A stretch of DNA of 64,000 nucleotides from positions 1,116,001 through 1,180,000 of the forward strand of contig NZ_CP089468.1 in NCBI RefSeq assembly GCF_021233435.1. Direction: 5' to 3'. The position numbers and the translations under genes are program-made. Each line of letters opens with the position of its first letter. The first letter of the stretch is position 1. This document shows positions 35,117 through 44,626 of the stretch, in pieces. The notes below the pieces were generated by a model. The model was not told the DNA's origin. It did no database searches and was given only the letters and a program-made list of their open reading frames with translations. This DNA is from Halobacterium noricense. Lineage in GTDB: Archaea; Halobacteriota; Halobacteria; Halobacteriales; Halobacteriaceae.

Positions 35117-36742
35117 ATGAGTACGAATCGATTCACAACTGTCATCGTCGTCGCACTCACGATTAGCTCCGTCCTGATTGCGGGGGTTCCTGGCGCGGTA
35201 AGCGCCCAAGAATCCGGCCAAGTAATCGGCCAGCCAGACATCTCCTTCGCAACGGCAACTGGCGAAGTCACAGCTGGCACAACTGACCAGCTCAGTGTTT
35301 CGGTGACAAACCGTGGTTCCATCGATAAAGGCGGCCCATCCCAATACGAAAACCGCGTAACAACTGCCCGTGGGATGACGATGAGCTTTGACGACAGCAA
35401 CGCACCGATCGATGTCCAAGCCGGTGAACTCTCAATCGGCAACGTCCCAACTGGATCCAGCCAAGTAGATGTCCCTATCACGATCGCCGAGGATGCTGAC
35501 CCTGGCACATACACGATCCCGGTAGAATACGAATACCAGTTCTCTCGGTCCGTGGACTATGACGCATCCGGCGCGGATTACAGTGACTTCACGCGAACGC
35601 GTACCGGGTCAATTACGGTCGCGGTAACTGACGACGCCCGCTTCGAAGTGGTCGACATCAGCGGCACGGCCCAAATCGGCGATGACAGTGACGTCTCAAT
35701 GACGCTACGAAACACGGGCGCAGAAATTGCTCGCGGAGCAACGGTCGGGGCAACCTCTCGTAGCAACGCATTAACCTTCGATTCCGGGGGTCCAAGCGCA
35801 ACGTCCTATGTCGGTGACTGGGAAGCCGGCGAGACACGGAACGTGACCTACGGGATCTCCCTCGCGCCTGATGCGGCGCAACGTGGGTACACGCTCGACC
35901 TCACGGTCGAATACGAGGACACGAACGGAATCAGCCAGTCATCAGAACCGATGACAGCCGGCGTTGACGCTATCGACGAACAAGCATTCGCGTTCAGTGA
36001 GGTGGAAACCTCACTTCGTGTCGGTGAGGACGGCGAAATCACTGGAACCGTCACGAACCAGGGCCCACAGCCAGCAAATAGTATCGTCGTCCGCTACGCC
36101 GACGAGTCCACGACGATGGTTCCGATCGAAGAGTCTGTTGCAGTTGGGTCGCTTGACGCGGGCGAGTCCGCATCGTTCCGACTGCCGATCGAAGTCACGA
36201 GTAGCGCTGAAGCAAGCCCGAACTTGGTTGACTTCGCCGTTGACTACCGGAACGCCGATGGTGACCGGCGAACGTACGATAAGCTCAACGTCCGTGCTGA
36301 TGTCGCGCCCGAACGCGACCAGTTCACCGTTGAGCTCGCCGAACAGACGATCGAGGCGGGTGGCTCACGGACGATCTCCGTCGACGTGACGAACAACCTG
36401 AACGAGACCGCGACCGACGTTGAGGCGCGGCTGTTCGCCGACGACCCACTCGATACCGGTACTGCAGACACCGGCTACATCCAGTCTATGGAGCCGGGCG
36501 AAACCGTCACGGTGTCCTTCGAGCTGACGGCGGCGTCCTCGGCGACACCGGATAAGACCTACCCGATCTCCTTCGACTTCCGGTACGACGACCAGCGCGG
36601 GAACAGCCAGTTGACGGACACCATGCGCGTCCCGATCGACGTCGTGGAGAGTAGTGGTGGCGGTCTTCCGATACCGCTAATCGTCGGTGCAGTCGTCCTT
36701 GTCGGGGGGGCTGCAGCAGTGCTGTGGTACCGGAGGCAGTAA
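35117..36742 (+). CDS. Exported COG1361-type surface protein, partner of the MMPL exporter
   Basis: 541 residues. A signal peptide ends near GAVSAQ. Four or more beta-sandwich modules follow, with the NEW3/CARDB pattern: TDQLSVSVTNRGS, DSDVSMTLRNTGAEI, DGEITGTVTNQGPQPAN and SRTISVDVTNNLNETATDVEARLF. A C-terminal helix (PLIVGAVVLVGGAAAVLWY) and RRQ anchor it. The MMPL gene starts 3 bp after its stop, so the two proteins probably act together at the outer face of the membrane. Confidence 0.82.
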   Translation: MSTNRFTTVIVVALTISSVLIAGVPGAVSAQESGQVIGQPDISFATATGEVTAGTTDQLSVSVTNRGSIDKGGPSQYENRVTTARGMTMSFDDSNAPIDVQAGELSIGNVPTGSSQVDVPITIAEDADPGTYTIPVEYEYQFSRSVDYDASGADYSDFTRTRTGSITVAVTDDARFEVVDISGTAQIGDDSDVSMTLRNTGAEIARGATVGATSRSNALTFDSGGPSATSYVGDWEAGETRNVTYGISLAPDAAQRGYTLDLTVEYEDTNGISQSSEPMTAGVDAIDEQAFAFSEVETSLRVGEDGEITGTVTNQGPQPANSIVVRYADESTTMVPIEESVAVGSLDAGESASFRLPIEVTSSAEASPNLVDFAVDYRNADGDRRTYDKLNVRADVAPERDQFTVELAEQTIEAGGSRTISVDVTNNLNETATDVEARLFADDPLDTGTADTGYIQSMEPGETVTVSFELTAASSATPDKTYPISFDFRYDDQRGNSQLTDTMRVPIDVVESSGGGLPIPLIVGAVVLVGGAAAVLWYRRQ

Positions 36743-36745
36743 CTG

Positions 36746-39214
36746 ATGGGAACCGGAGACCGGATTGAGGCGGCGACGAGACGCCTCAACGACACGATTG
36801 TCTCCCGCCCGCGGGCAGTCGTGTTAGCGTTTCTCGTCGTCACAGCCATGTTTGTCGGTGGCTTCGGGCTGATCTCGACTGAAACCGATTCGACCGAATC
36901 GTTCACTGACGGTCTTGAAGCACAACAGGCGCTCGATGCGGTCAACGCGGAGTTCGAGGACCCATTCCAGCCGGAAATGGAGTCCACGCAGCTCATCCAC
37001 ACCGGGGATAATGTCCTCACAAAGGAGGCGCTCGTTCGAAACATTCGCCTCCTCGAAGAGATCGAAACCCGCGAAGACCTCCGAATGGCGTCGGCTACCG
37101 GCCCCGCAACGGTTGTCGCTCAAACGATCGACCCCTCAGCGACCACCGTCGCTGACCAGCGCCGCGTCCTCGAAACAGCATCGGCAACCAAAATCCGGCA
37201 AACGATCCGCAGCCTTTCAGGCAATTCCCGGTTCACGGGCGTGATCTCGGAGGACTTCAATCCGACATCCGTGTCCGCGACAGCGTCAATCACATCCGTC
37301 TCCCACGACGTCCCCCCGGGGTACACGGATGATGATCTGACTGCGACCCAGATGTCCATCCAGTCGCTTGCAAGTAGTGAACCCGGGGATATTCGCGCGT
37401 TCGGGACCGGAATCACGAACGCGGAGATGAGCAACGTCATCGGCGACTCGCTAATTATCGTGATGCCGGTCGTCGTCATTCTCCTGTTGGTCTTCCTGAT
37501 CGTCGCCTATCGCGACCCGATTGACCTGCTGTTGGGGTTGTTTGCCCTGTTGATGACTATCATCTGGACGTTTGGGTTCCTCGGCTACTCCGGAATTCCA
37601 TTCAATCAACAGATGATCTCCGTCCCCGTGTTACTGCTTGCAGTCGGGGTCGACTTCGGGATTCACATCATCAACCGCTACCGTGAGGAAACCGTCCAGG
37701 GCTTCGAACCGGTTGAGGCGATGCGGACAGCGAACAACCAGTTGATGATCGCGTTCGTGATCGTCACTGTGACGACCGTGTTCGGGTTCGGCGCGAACGT
37801 GATCTCGGATCTCGGCCCGATTCGGAACATGGGCATCGCGTCAAGTGCAGGGATCATTTTCACGTTCCTCATTTTCGGCCTGTTCCTTCCTGCGGCAAAG
37901 CTTGAAGTGGACAAACTCCGGGATCGGTGGGGCGTTCCCGAGTTCAATTCGAACCCGATTGCGTCGGAAGGCTCTGCGCTCGGCCGTGCACTGTCGCTGC
38001 CGGCTGTTGTAAGCCGGTACGCGCCAACAGCATTCGTCCTCGTCTTACTCTTAACGGGCGGTGTTGCCGCGACGTACGGTGCCGGCGTCGACACGTCCTT
38101 CGAGACGGAGGACTTCCTTCCACCCGAGGAACAACCAGGGTATGTGACAGTGTTACCGGAGCCGTTCGCGCCCAGTGATTACACTGTCGCGGAAACAACG
38201 AACTTACTCGAAGAGAAATTCGCAACGAACCAAGACCAATCGGTGACAATATACTTCGAGGGGTCATTTGAGGAAGATCACGCGCTCGAAGCGCTTGCCA
38301 GCCCGAATGATGAGCCACCCGAAGAGCTCGCCGTCGGCCCTGGTGGCGGGGCACAAGCACAAAGCATTCTCACCGTTATTCGATCCCACGCCCAGCAGAA
38401 CCCCGAATTTGCCAAACTCATCGCACGAAACGACCAGAATGATAACGGCATTCCGGATCAGAACCTCGAGCGGATCTATGATGTGCTGTTTGCGTCCAGC
38501 GCCAGCGAACAAGCATCACGGTATCTGACTGAAGACCGACAAGCAGCCCAAGTCGTCTATTCGATCGACTCCGACGCCTCACAGTCAGCAGCTGCCGATG
38601 CAACCCGGCAGTTTGCCGAGGACTTCCGGTATCCCGCAACGGCGACCGGACAAGTTGTCGTGTTCGATGCCGTGACGGGGATCATCTTCGCATCCGCGAT
38701 CGAGGGATTGGTGCTTGCTATCGGCTTAACAGCGATCTTCCTCGTGATTGCCTACGGGGTGTTAGAGCGGAAGCCGATGCTTGGCGTTGTGAACGTGTTC
38801 CCCATCCTCATCTCGATTGCGTACCTAATTGGGACCATGCGATATCTCGGCATGGCGCTGAACGCGTTAACAGCGACCATCCTCTCGATCTCAATCGGGC
38901 TCGGAATTGCGTATTCCGTCCACACGACGCATCGGTTTATCGACGAATTCAACGAAAGTGCCGACGCACACATGGCGATGGTGCGCACGCTTTCGGGGAC
39001 TGGTGGTGCGCTGTTAGGCAGCATGCTAACCACCTCTCTCGGTACGGGTGCGCTTGCACTCGCCATCACACCCGTTCTCGGTGACTTCGGGCTTCTGATG
39101 GCGATCAGTGTCGCGTACTCGTTCATCTTCTCCATCGTCGCACTCCCGCCCGCAGTGCTGCTATGGTCGCGGTACCGCAACAGCGAGCCACTGGCAATAC
39201 TGCGATCCCAGTAA
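36746..39214 (+). CDS. MMPL/RND superfamily transporter (HAE3-like)
   Basis: 822 residues with two repeats, each with one leading helix, a large outer domain and five helices. Signature motifs are GVDFGIHIINRYREE and GLGIAYSVHTTHRF, the proton-relay segments of MMPL/SSD proteins. Such transporters export hydrophobic compounds or lipids by proton or ion motive force. The gene pairs with the secreted protein upstream; a TetR regulator lies nearby. Substrate unknown; surface lipids or toxic hydrophobics are possible. Confidence 0.9.
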   Translation: MGTGDRIEAATRRLNDTIVSRPRAVVLAFLVVTAMFVGGFGLISTETDSTESFTDGLEAQQALDAVNAEFEDPFQPEMESTQLIHTGDNVLTKEALVRNIRLLEEIETREDLRMASATGPATVVAQTIDPSATTVADQRRVLETASATKIRQTIRSLSGNSRFTGVISEDFNPTSVSATASITSVSHDVPPGYTDDDLTATQMSIQSLASSEPGDIRAFGTGITNAEMSNVIGDSLIIVMPVVVILLLVFLIVAYRDPIDLLLGLFALLMTIIWTFGFLGYSGIPFNQQMISVPVLLLAVGVDFGIHIINRYREETVQGFEPVEAMRTANNQLMIAFVIVTVTTVFGFGANVISDLGPIRNMGIASSAGIIFTFLIFGLFLPAAKLEVDKLRDRWGVPEFNSNPIASEGSALGRALSLPAVVSRYAPTAFVLVLLLTGGVAATYGAGVDTSFETEDFLPPEEQPGYVTVLPEPFAPSDYTVAETTNLLEEKFATNQDQSVTIYFEGSFEEDHALEALASPNDEPPEELAVGPGGGAQAQSILTVIRSHAQQNPEFAKLIARNDQNDNGIPDQNLERIYDVLFASSASEQASRYLTEDRQAAQVVYSIDSDASQSAAADATRQFAEDFRYPATATGQVVVFDAVTGIIFASAIEGLVLAIGLTAIFLVIAYGVLERKPMLGVVNVFPILISIAYLIGTMRYLGMALNALTATILSISIGLGIAYSVHTTHRFIDEFNESADAHMAMVRTLSGTGGALLGSMLTTSLGTGALALAITPVLGDFGLLMAISVAYSFIFSIVALPPAVLLWSRYRNSEPLAILRSQ

Positions 39215-39330
39215 CCCCCGTCTGGGATTCACCGCACGCGAAGAGCTCACGAACATCTGAACGCGATTCAACGCAGTCGCGACGCGCCCTTACGCCGTAG
39301 AGTGAGATTGCGAATATGTTGAGCACAAGC

Positions 39331-39683
39331 GTGAGTGCGAAAGCTCTCACTTTATGGCGGTCCAATAGGGCCACGACGAAAGCTGCCAGTGTAGCGTCGA
39401 AACCGAGAAGCTACGCCGAGTGCGTGAACGTCCCCGTCTCGGCTATGGGTTCGAGGCTGACAGAGACGCAACCGCGACATGGAACATGCTTGTTCGTGAA
39501 CTCATCGATATCGGTGGAATACTCCGAAAACCTGCGGTTGTCTCTATAAAACACGTCCACCAAGAAGCTCTGCTTCGCAGAGCCGCCAAAGTCGTGAGCG
39601 TGCGGGAACCGTTCGCAGTTCAAACGGGGTGGGATTTTGAACGCAGGCGGAAGCGTGAGTCCCTACGAACGCCTTACTGCTAG
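39331..39683 (+). pseudogene. Remnant of a TnpB gene (C-terminal end)
   Basis: The frame reads LRRVRERPRLGYGFEADRDATATWNM. This aligns with the TnpB zinc-ribbon and final catalytic Asp segment (CxxCGFEADRDxxATWN), but the cysteines are gone. Further on, PFAVQTGWDFERRRKRES matches the tail region typical of haloarchaeal TnpB. The 5' part is absent. It is an old relic of a TnpB different from the one at 519. Confidence 0.6.
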
Positions 39684-40939
39684 AGATTAGTAGTTGATGT
39701 AGACGCGGATCCAGGTGGCCGCACTGTTCCAGGGATCGGCCGCGCGGTGACGTTGACTTCAAGCGTCGTGCCGTCGTGCATCGTTGTGACACTGTACTCG
39801 CCGGCTGGACTCAACAGCCAGAGCCGGCCGTCATTGCCAGTGTTGCCGAGGGCTGTCCCGTTTAGCAATACGGTCGTATCCAACGGGTCGCCGCGCTCAT
39901 TCTCAACCTGCACGAGTAGCGGGCCGCCGGCGTAGGTTCGGGACGTAGACAGCATCGCGCTGGTTGTGGCATGTTGGCCTTCGATCTCGATGGGAAGTTG
40001 GGCGAGCGTCTGCCGGTGGTTCTCCGCGTAGACGCGCTCGGTCGTCGTGTCAATATACGATGAAATCTGGCCGTGGCCGTAGTTCGCCGTGTAGTAGAAG
40101 GCGTACCCGCTGCCGCGGGTCTCGATGCTTGTCGATGTCGAGTGATTCGACACCCATGGGTACTGTCGCTGGATGACCGACGGCGCGTCGGAGATGTCGC
40201 CGCCGAGGGTCTCCTCAACGTTGTCAGGGCGGACGGTCTCGCGGATGTAACTGCCATCGTCGATTGTCGAGAGCATGACGCCGTCGCCTGCAGTCACGTG
40301 GACGCGAATCCGATCCCGGTTGCCTTGTAGGACGTCCGCGACGCGCTCGCGAACCGGTCCCTCGACGGTCGCCAACTGCGCTCGGAGGCGGTACACTTGG
40401 ATGCCAAGTTCGGAGAACCCGTCGTCGTAGGCGTACGTGTACAACGATTGTAGCGTGGATGACCCACCGAGTGATGCAGAGAGGCTACCGGCTTCTGCGT
40501 GAATCACGCCTAATCTGCGGACGTATTCGTCGGCCGTGATGTCACCGTTGATGTACGCCCGTTGGGCGGTCGTCGCACGAGCACGGAGCGCGTCGACGTG
40601 GTTGGCGGCCTCACTGATGGCATTCTTGAGGATGGTGCGGCGAGCGGACCGGTTGTCGGTTGAGTCGAGTCGCTGCGCAACTGTCCTGCGTTGAAGGTCG
40701 AGGGAAAGTGCTGTGTGGCCCGTCTGGAGCGTGCTCATCACGGACGTGTTCGGTTCACTGTATTCCGCTGCGTCCGCCTCGGCCAACAGGAGGACGCGGG
40801 CGGAATTAGGAGACGTGCCGACGACCGGGTCATCACCAGGTTCAACGGGTGCGGCAACGCCACCACCGACGGCGAGCGACGCCGTCGCGGCGGTAACCAC
40901 GAGGAGGACGGCGGCGAGGGCGGGGCGGACGCGGGACAT
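39680..40939 (-). CDS. Secreted haloarchaeal protein of unknown function
   Basis: 419 residues. A signal peptide (LAAVLLVVTAATASLAVGGG) is followed by NSARVLLLAEADAAEY and a long helical region (residues about 75-160, RRTVAQRLDSTDNRSARRTIL and ALRARATTAQRAYI). A mixed domain and a C-terminal carboxypeptidase-regulatory-like segment follow (GGPLLVQVENERGDPLDTTVLLNGT, GRLWLLSPAGEYSVTT). No C-terminal anchor is visible. I recognise the architecture as a haloarchaeal family without known function. It is divergent from the mini S-layer-like gene at 41157. Confidence 0.7.
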   Translation of the reverse strand: MSRVRPALAAVLLVVTAATASLAVGGGVAAPVEPGDDPVVGTSPNSARVLLLAEADAAEYSEPNTSVMSTLQTGHTALSLDLQRRTVAQRLDSTDNRSARRTILKNAISEAANHVDALRARATTAQRAYINGDITADEYVRRLGVIHAEAGSLSASLGGSSTLQSLYTYAYDDGFSELGIQVYRLRAQLATVEGPVRERVADVLQGNRDRIRVHVTAGDGVMLSTIDDGSYIRETVRPDNVEETLGGDISDAPSVIQRQYPWVSNHSTSTSIETRGSGYAFYYTANYGHGQISSYIDTTTERVYAENHRQTLAQLPIEIEGQHATTSAMLSTSRTYAGGPLLVQVENERGDPLDTTVLLNGTALGNTGNDGRLWLLSPAGEYSVTTMHDGTTLEVNVTARPIPGTVRPPGSASTSTTNL

Positions 40940-41156
40940 AGGAACGCGTTCGCCCCCGGTCGATAAAAACGATGCGGAGCGACTATTCTCGCCCTTTGGC
41001 AGGATGGTTTTGGTTGGGCATTTGTCTCCCTGTTCACGGAGCCATAATTCAGGCGCGAGAGTTTGGGCGCCAGCAGTGCCGGGAGTGATGTCCGGGCGTG
41101 AGATTGTGCCTTGTCCGCCCGTAAGAATATCAGCCCCAGCGCTCCACCACCCAGAT

Positions 41157-42242
41157 ATGCACGTCCAAAGGCGTCAAGCTGCCCTCGTCAGTCTCGTGGT
41201 GATCGGAACGGCGATAGCTGGGGCAGGTCTGCTGGCAGTGCAAGCGACGGCAAGCCAGCCAACGCCGCAGGTGGTGGACGTCGCTGCACAGTCGACGAAT
41301 ATTTCCGATAAAGCGCCGCGTGGACGGTGGAATCCGGCAACAGGCTCAGGGGAACTGATTCTGGACAATCGGAGCTATTACACCGTGTTTCAGGGTGAAG
41401 ATGATATCGAGGTCTGGCGGAACACGGAAGGCGAAGTAGTCTCGGGCACGCTGCTTGAGGGGGAGTCGGGAGCGAGTGAAGGTGAACTGCTTAATCTCGC
41501 CAGTTCTATTCCAACTGACCAGACCGTCGGGCGGTACTCGTCGTCGGACCTTACAGTTCGTGTTCAAGAGCCTCGCATTTCGGAGGTGACGCTACGGAAC
41601 CAGAATGGGGTTGAGATGGGTGCGGATGCCGCGATTCCAACCAATAACCCCGTGCTGGTGACTGCGGATTGGAATTATGCGCAAGCTGAGGATATTCAGA
41701 TCGACGTGGTCAACCAGCGCGAAGGCATCACGATTGAGCACGAAGTGCTGTCCTCTTCGCCGTCGGACGCCCAAGCGGCTGAAATCCCTGAAGGCGTTCC
41801 AGAAACGACCCTCAGCAGAGAGACCCAAGGTCTTGGCACGACAGGCAACGACACTGCCTACTGGCTCTTGGACTTCGAGAATGTGGATGATGGAATTTAC
41901 ACGGTCCGCATTAGCGGTGTGGACAGCTTGACCGCCGACGATGCCAGCTGGACGACTGGACTGCATGTCAGTGGAACTACATCCTCCACGACGACGGTTG
42001 CTCGGACATCAACGACACAACAGCCGGAACCGACACCGGCAGAAACAACGCTTACAAGCACCTCTGCACCCGAGCCAACCCCCGAAACGTCCACGGAAAC
42101 AATCTCCACACCAATCAGCGAGACACCGACAGCAGCGACCTCGCAGACCACGACGGACGTAGATGGACCCGGGTTTGGTCTGACTGTCGGCCTCATAGCC
42201 GTTCTTGTCGCCGTGACCGCCACAATCTTCAGTCGACAGTGA
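41157..42242 (+). CDS. Miniature S-layer-like glycoprotein with PGF-CTERM tail
   Basis: 361 residues from ATG at 41157; the open frame upstream to 40713 is GC-skewed shadow. A signal peptide is followed by a domain paralogous to the N-terminal part of the S-layer protein: YYTVFQGEDDIEVW versus STVYQGEGDLEFV, and RISEVTLRNQNG versus RVTTLEVQNNA. NYAQAEDIQIDVVNQREGI also matches NYDNAEDIELTVEDEDGL. A Thr-rich stalk of about 70 residues and DGPGFGLTVGLIAVL then IFSRQ follow, the archaeosortase tail. The rest of the S-layer body is missing. Role unknown; it could cap or fill the lattice. Confidence 0.8.
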   Translation: MHVQRRQAALVSLVVIGTAIAGAGLLAVQATASQPTPQVVDVAAQSTNISDKAPRGRWNPATGSGELILDNRSYYTVFQGEDDIEVWRNTEGEVVSGTLLEGESGASEGELLNLASSIPTDQTVGRYSSSDLTVRVQEPRISEVTLRNQNGVEMGADAAIPTNNPVLVTADWNYAQAEDIQIDVVNQREGITIEHEVLSSSPSDAQAAEIPEGVPETTLSRETQGLGTTGNDTAYWLLDFENVDDGIYTVRISGVDSLTADDASWTTGLHVSGTTSSTTTVARTSTTQQPEPTPAETTLTSTSAPEPTPETSTETISTPISETPTAATSQTTTDVDGPGFGLTVGLIAVLVAVTATIFSRQ

Positions 42243-42521
42243 CTTCTCCACGACTCCAGTCGTGGGCGTTCTCCGTACCGGGTTCGTAAGCTTCCCCCGC
42301 TCTATGGGCAGGTTTTTGGGGATTGTCCGTTTCAGTTGATGGGCGTTCCACAGGCGAGTCGCCCAAAGTATTTACCCAACCAAATACTCCAATCAACTAA
42401 TCAACTGGGGAGCAAGGTGGAAGTTAGGCGTCCACACCGGAGATGGACAACGACAAGTATTCGGCTACAGTACTCCGGCTAACGTCCTTACTGTGGACGC
42501 CCACCGCCCCGTCTCCGAACT
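42243..42521. other. Intergenic segment with several inverted repeats (possible MITE)
   Basis: Holds ccacgac-tcca-gtcgtgg right after the upstream stop, a good terminator hairpin. A nested pair follows, ggcgtccaca (42427-42436) with tgtggacgcc (42492-42501), and inside it ccggag with ctccgg. The long second stem covers about 75 bp just before the gene at 42522. The block could be a small non-autonomous element or a structured leader. Confidence 0.4.
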
Positions 42522-44519
42522 ATGATACGTGACACACTGCGACCGGTAAACGCGTCCACGATTTTCGTCGCAATACTCCTAACCACCGCGCTTTGTCTCC
42601 CATTCGTCGGGGCCGCATCAGCAACGATCACGCCGGCAGCCACGCCTTCGGACTCGTCGACGGCGACCCAACAGAAGCAAGCAGCCAGTCAGGCGGTGGC
42701 CCAGCCGCCAATTAAATCTATTGCTTCCCGCCAACCGATCATCGCTGGCGCTACGCGTGATAATCACTCAGGAATGGGTTGGAGCCAAGACACCTACGAA
42801 CAGCCAGCCGGTGATATCGTCACCCTCACGCTTAATCTGACAACTGCAGGGTCTGCAACTGGGAACACTTCTTCAGGTCCCGCGGTCCGTAACGACGCTT
42901 ACGTCCAACTCGGGAGCGTCACAACCGGATTCATTGACGTGCTCCACGTAGTCGACAGCGATAACGACGGGGAAGTTACCCTCGCGATTAACACGCGAAC
43001 GCTCGGAACGAGTGATAGTCTAAGTGCCACAAATACCGAGCTTGTGTACCACAGTGAGGGCGATCAAGTTCAGAGCGCCGTCCACGGTCGCTTGCCTGAT
43101 GGCGAGGCTGCACCGACATTTCTCGACCGGGACGGTGCCCAACTTGGAGGGTTTAACGCGTACCTCGAAGCGCTCGGTCTTATCGATGGCCAGACAAACG
43201 ATCGTGGAATCAACCAACTACAACAACCACTACAGCCAGGAGCATATCCGGTTGTTGCGAGTACGGGCGGCGAGTTCCAGGTCAATGACACGGAGCAAGC
43301 ACCAACGACGGCAACAGAGCCAGCGGTCGTGTCAAAGTCGATCTCGCCCAAGCTTGGCGAGGCAACGATCACGTTAACGAAACCGGGTATTGATGGCGTC
43401 ACAGTTCAGGCGGCACCAGCGGGACCCGCAAATGGTGTAAGTAACCAGACTGCACTGGCGCAATCGCTCACCGAACAATCCTCCATTACGACCGCGGATC
43501 GCCTAGTGATCACCGCCGACGCAACGGGCATCTACGGTCATCTTGTCGCGATCGAAGGCGAGTTTGACGCGCTCACGACTGGTATGTCCCCGCGTACGCT
43601 CTCACAACTAGAAACACGGACGGGCGAGGGGGTACAGTTCGCGATAGAAGCACGCGAAGGCAGCGTCGTTCAGGGACCCGGCACGAGAGACAGTATTGAG
43701 TCGCCACTCGAAGTGGTCGATCTTTCAGCCGTCGATCCATCGGCCGTGTCCGTGTACGCAAACCAGTCCGCCGGCACCCTCTACGTGGTCGTGGATCCAC
43801 GAGCGATAAATGACCTCAGCGTCGGCGAGGCCGAAGGCCGAGCCTTCTCCGCATCACTCGCGTACGAGACAGATGCATCGGAGCCGTTCCGATTCGACCG
43901 GGAAGACCGGAATATCCAGACGTACTACAGGGGGTTACTCGGCGGAGCCGGCGGGGACGTTAACGAACCAGCGTTCCCGTATCTCGCTCCGGGTGAACAG
44001 GCTGCCGGGACGACATCATTCACCCTAACGAGGCCACAGGCCCGCTTTGCGAGCAATCGGAGTGATACGTCCGCCGACCGACTGCTGCTCGAGCGGTCCG
44101 CTAACGTCACGATCCGCGGAACGACCAATATTGCACCGGGTACAGAAGCGACACTACAGGTTAGATCCTCAGCGTCGAACACCGCGTTATCCTACATTCG
44201 GGAGTCTACCGTAACCGTCGCAGCCAATCACACATTCGCCGGTACAGTCGACGTGTCAGCGTCTGCTGTTGGTGATACGATCTCCGTCTCGTTACTCGCT
44301 GATGACGCGCAAATCGCTTCGACGACCGCGGAAATTGTCGCGCCACAGAGTCCGACCGGAATGAACATGACAACCGGTGAACGGACGGCGTCCGAGACGG
44401 AGACTGATGCGACGGCAGAATCTGGTGGCGGTGTGCCAGGGTTCACACCGTTGGTTTCACTAGCTGCGATTGTCGCGCTCCTCCTCGGTCTCTGTGTGCT
44501 GCACCGAGCGGACCGTTAA
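42522..44519 (+). CDS. Large secreted surface glycoprotein with PGF-CTERM tail (DUF7827/BGTF-like)
   Basis: 665 residues. A signal peptide of about 32 residues (VAILLTTALCLPFVGAASA) precedes a Ser/Thr/Gln-rich stretch. Beta-rich modules follow: GDIVTLTLNLTTAGSATG, then ISPKLGEATITL and related repeats around residues 80-600. The end is ESGGGVPGFTPLVSLAAIVALLLGL and HRADR, a PGF-CTERM tail. I recognise the layout of haloarchaeal surface proteins with DUF7827 / BGTF surface domains. Many sequons point to N-glycosylation. Function unknown. Confidence 0.75.
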   Translation: MIRDTLRPVNASTIFVAILLTTALCLPFVGAASATITPAATPSDSSTATQQKQAASQAVAQPPIKSIASRQPIIAGATRDNHSGMGWSQDTYEQPAGDIVTLTLNLTTAGSATGNTSSGPAVRNDAYVQLGSVTTGFIDVLHVVDSDNDGEVTLAINTRTLGTSDSLSATNTELVYHSEGDQVQSAVHGRLPDGEAAPTFLDRDGAQLGGFNAYLEALGLIDGQTNDRGINQLQQPLQPGAYPVVASTGGEFQVNDTEQAPTTATEPAVVSKSISPKLGEATITLTKPGIDGVTVQAAPAGPANGVSNQTALAQSLTEQSSITTADRLVITADATGIYGHLVAIEGEFDALTTGMSPRTLSQLETRTGEGVQFAIEAREGSVVQGPGTRDSIESPLEVVDLSAVDPSAVSVYANQSAGTLYVVVDPRAINDLSVGEAEGRAFSASLAYETDASEPFRFDREDRNIQTYYRGLLGGAGGDVNEPAFPYLAPGEQAAGTTSFTLTRPQARFASNRSDTSADRLLLERSANVTIRGTTNIAPGTEATLQVRSSASNTALSYIRESTVTVAANHTFAGTVDVSASAVGDTISVSLLADDAQIASTTAEIVAPQSPTGMNMTTGERTASETETDATAESGGGVPGFTPLVSLAAIVALLLGLCVLHRADR

Positions 44520-44626
44520 CCGCAGCCAGCACAACCTAGTAAGAACGTTCGCTGTGCTACTCGCTAGTGATCAGGGAACCACTGAGGGAATTTTGAGAGG
44601 GGGTTCACCAAACGACTCGGCATTCA

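Noticed and set aside
40713-41156. N-terminal extension of the mini S-layer-like frame
   Set aside because: The signal peptide begins at 41157; the extension is an antisense shadow of the gene at 39680.
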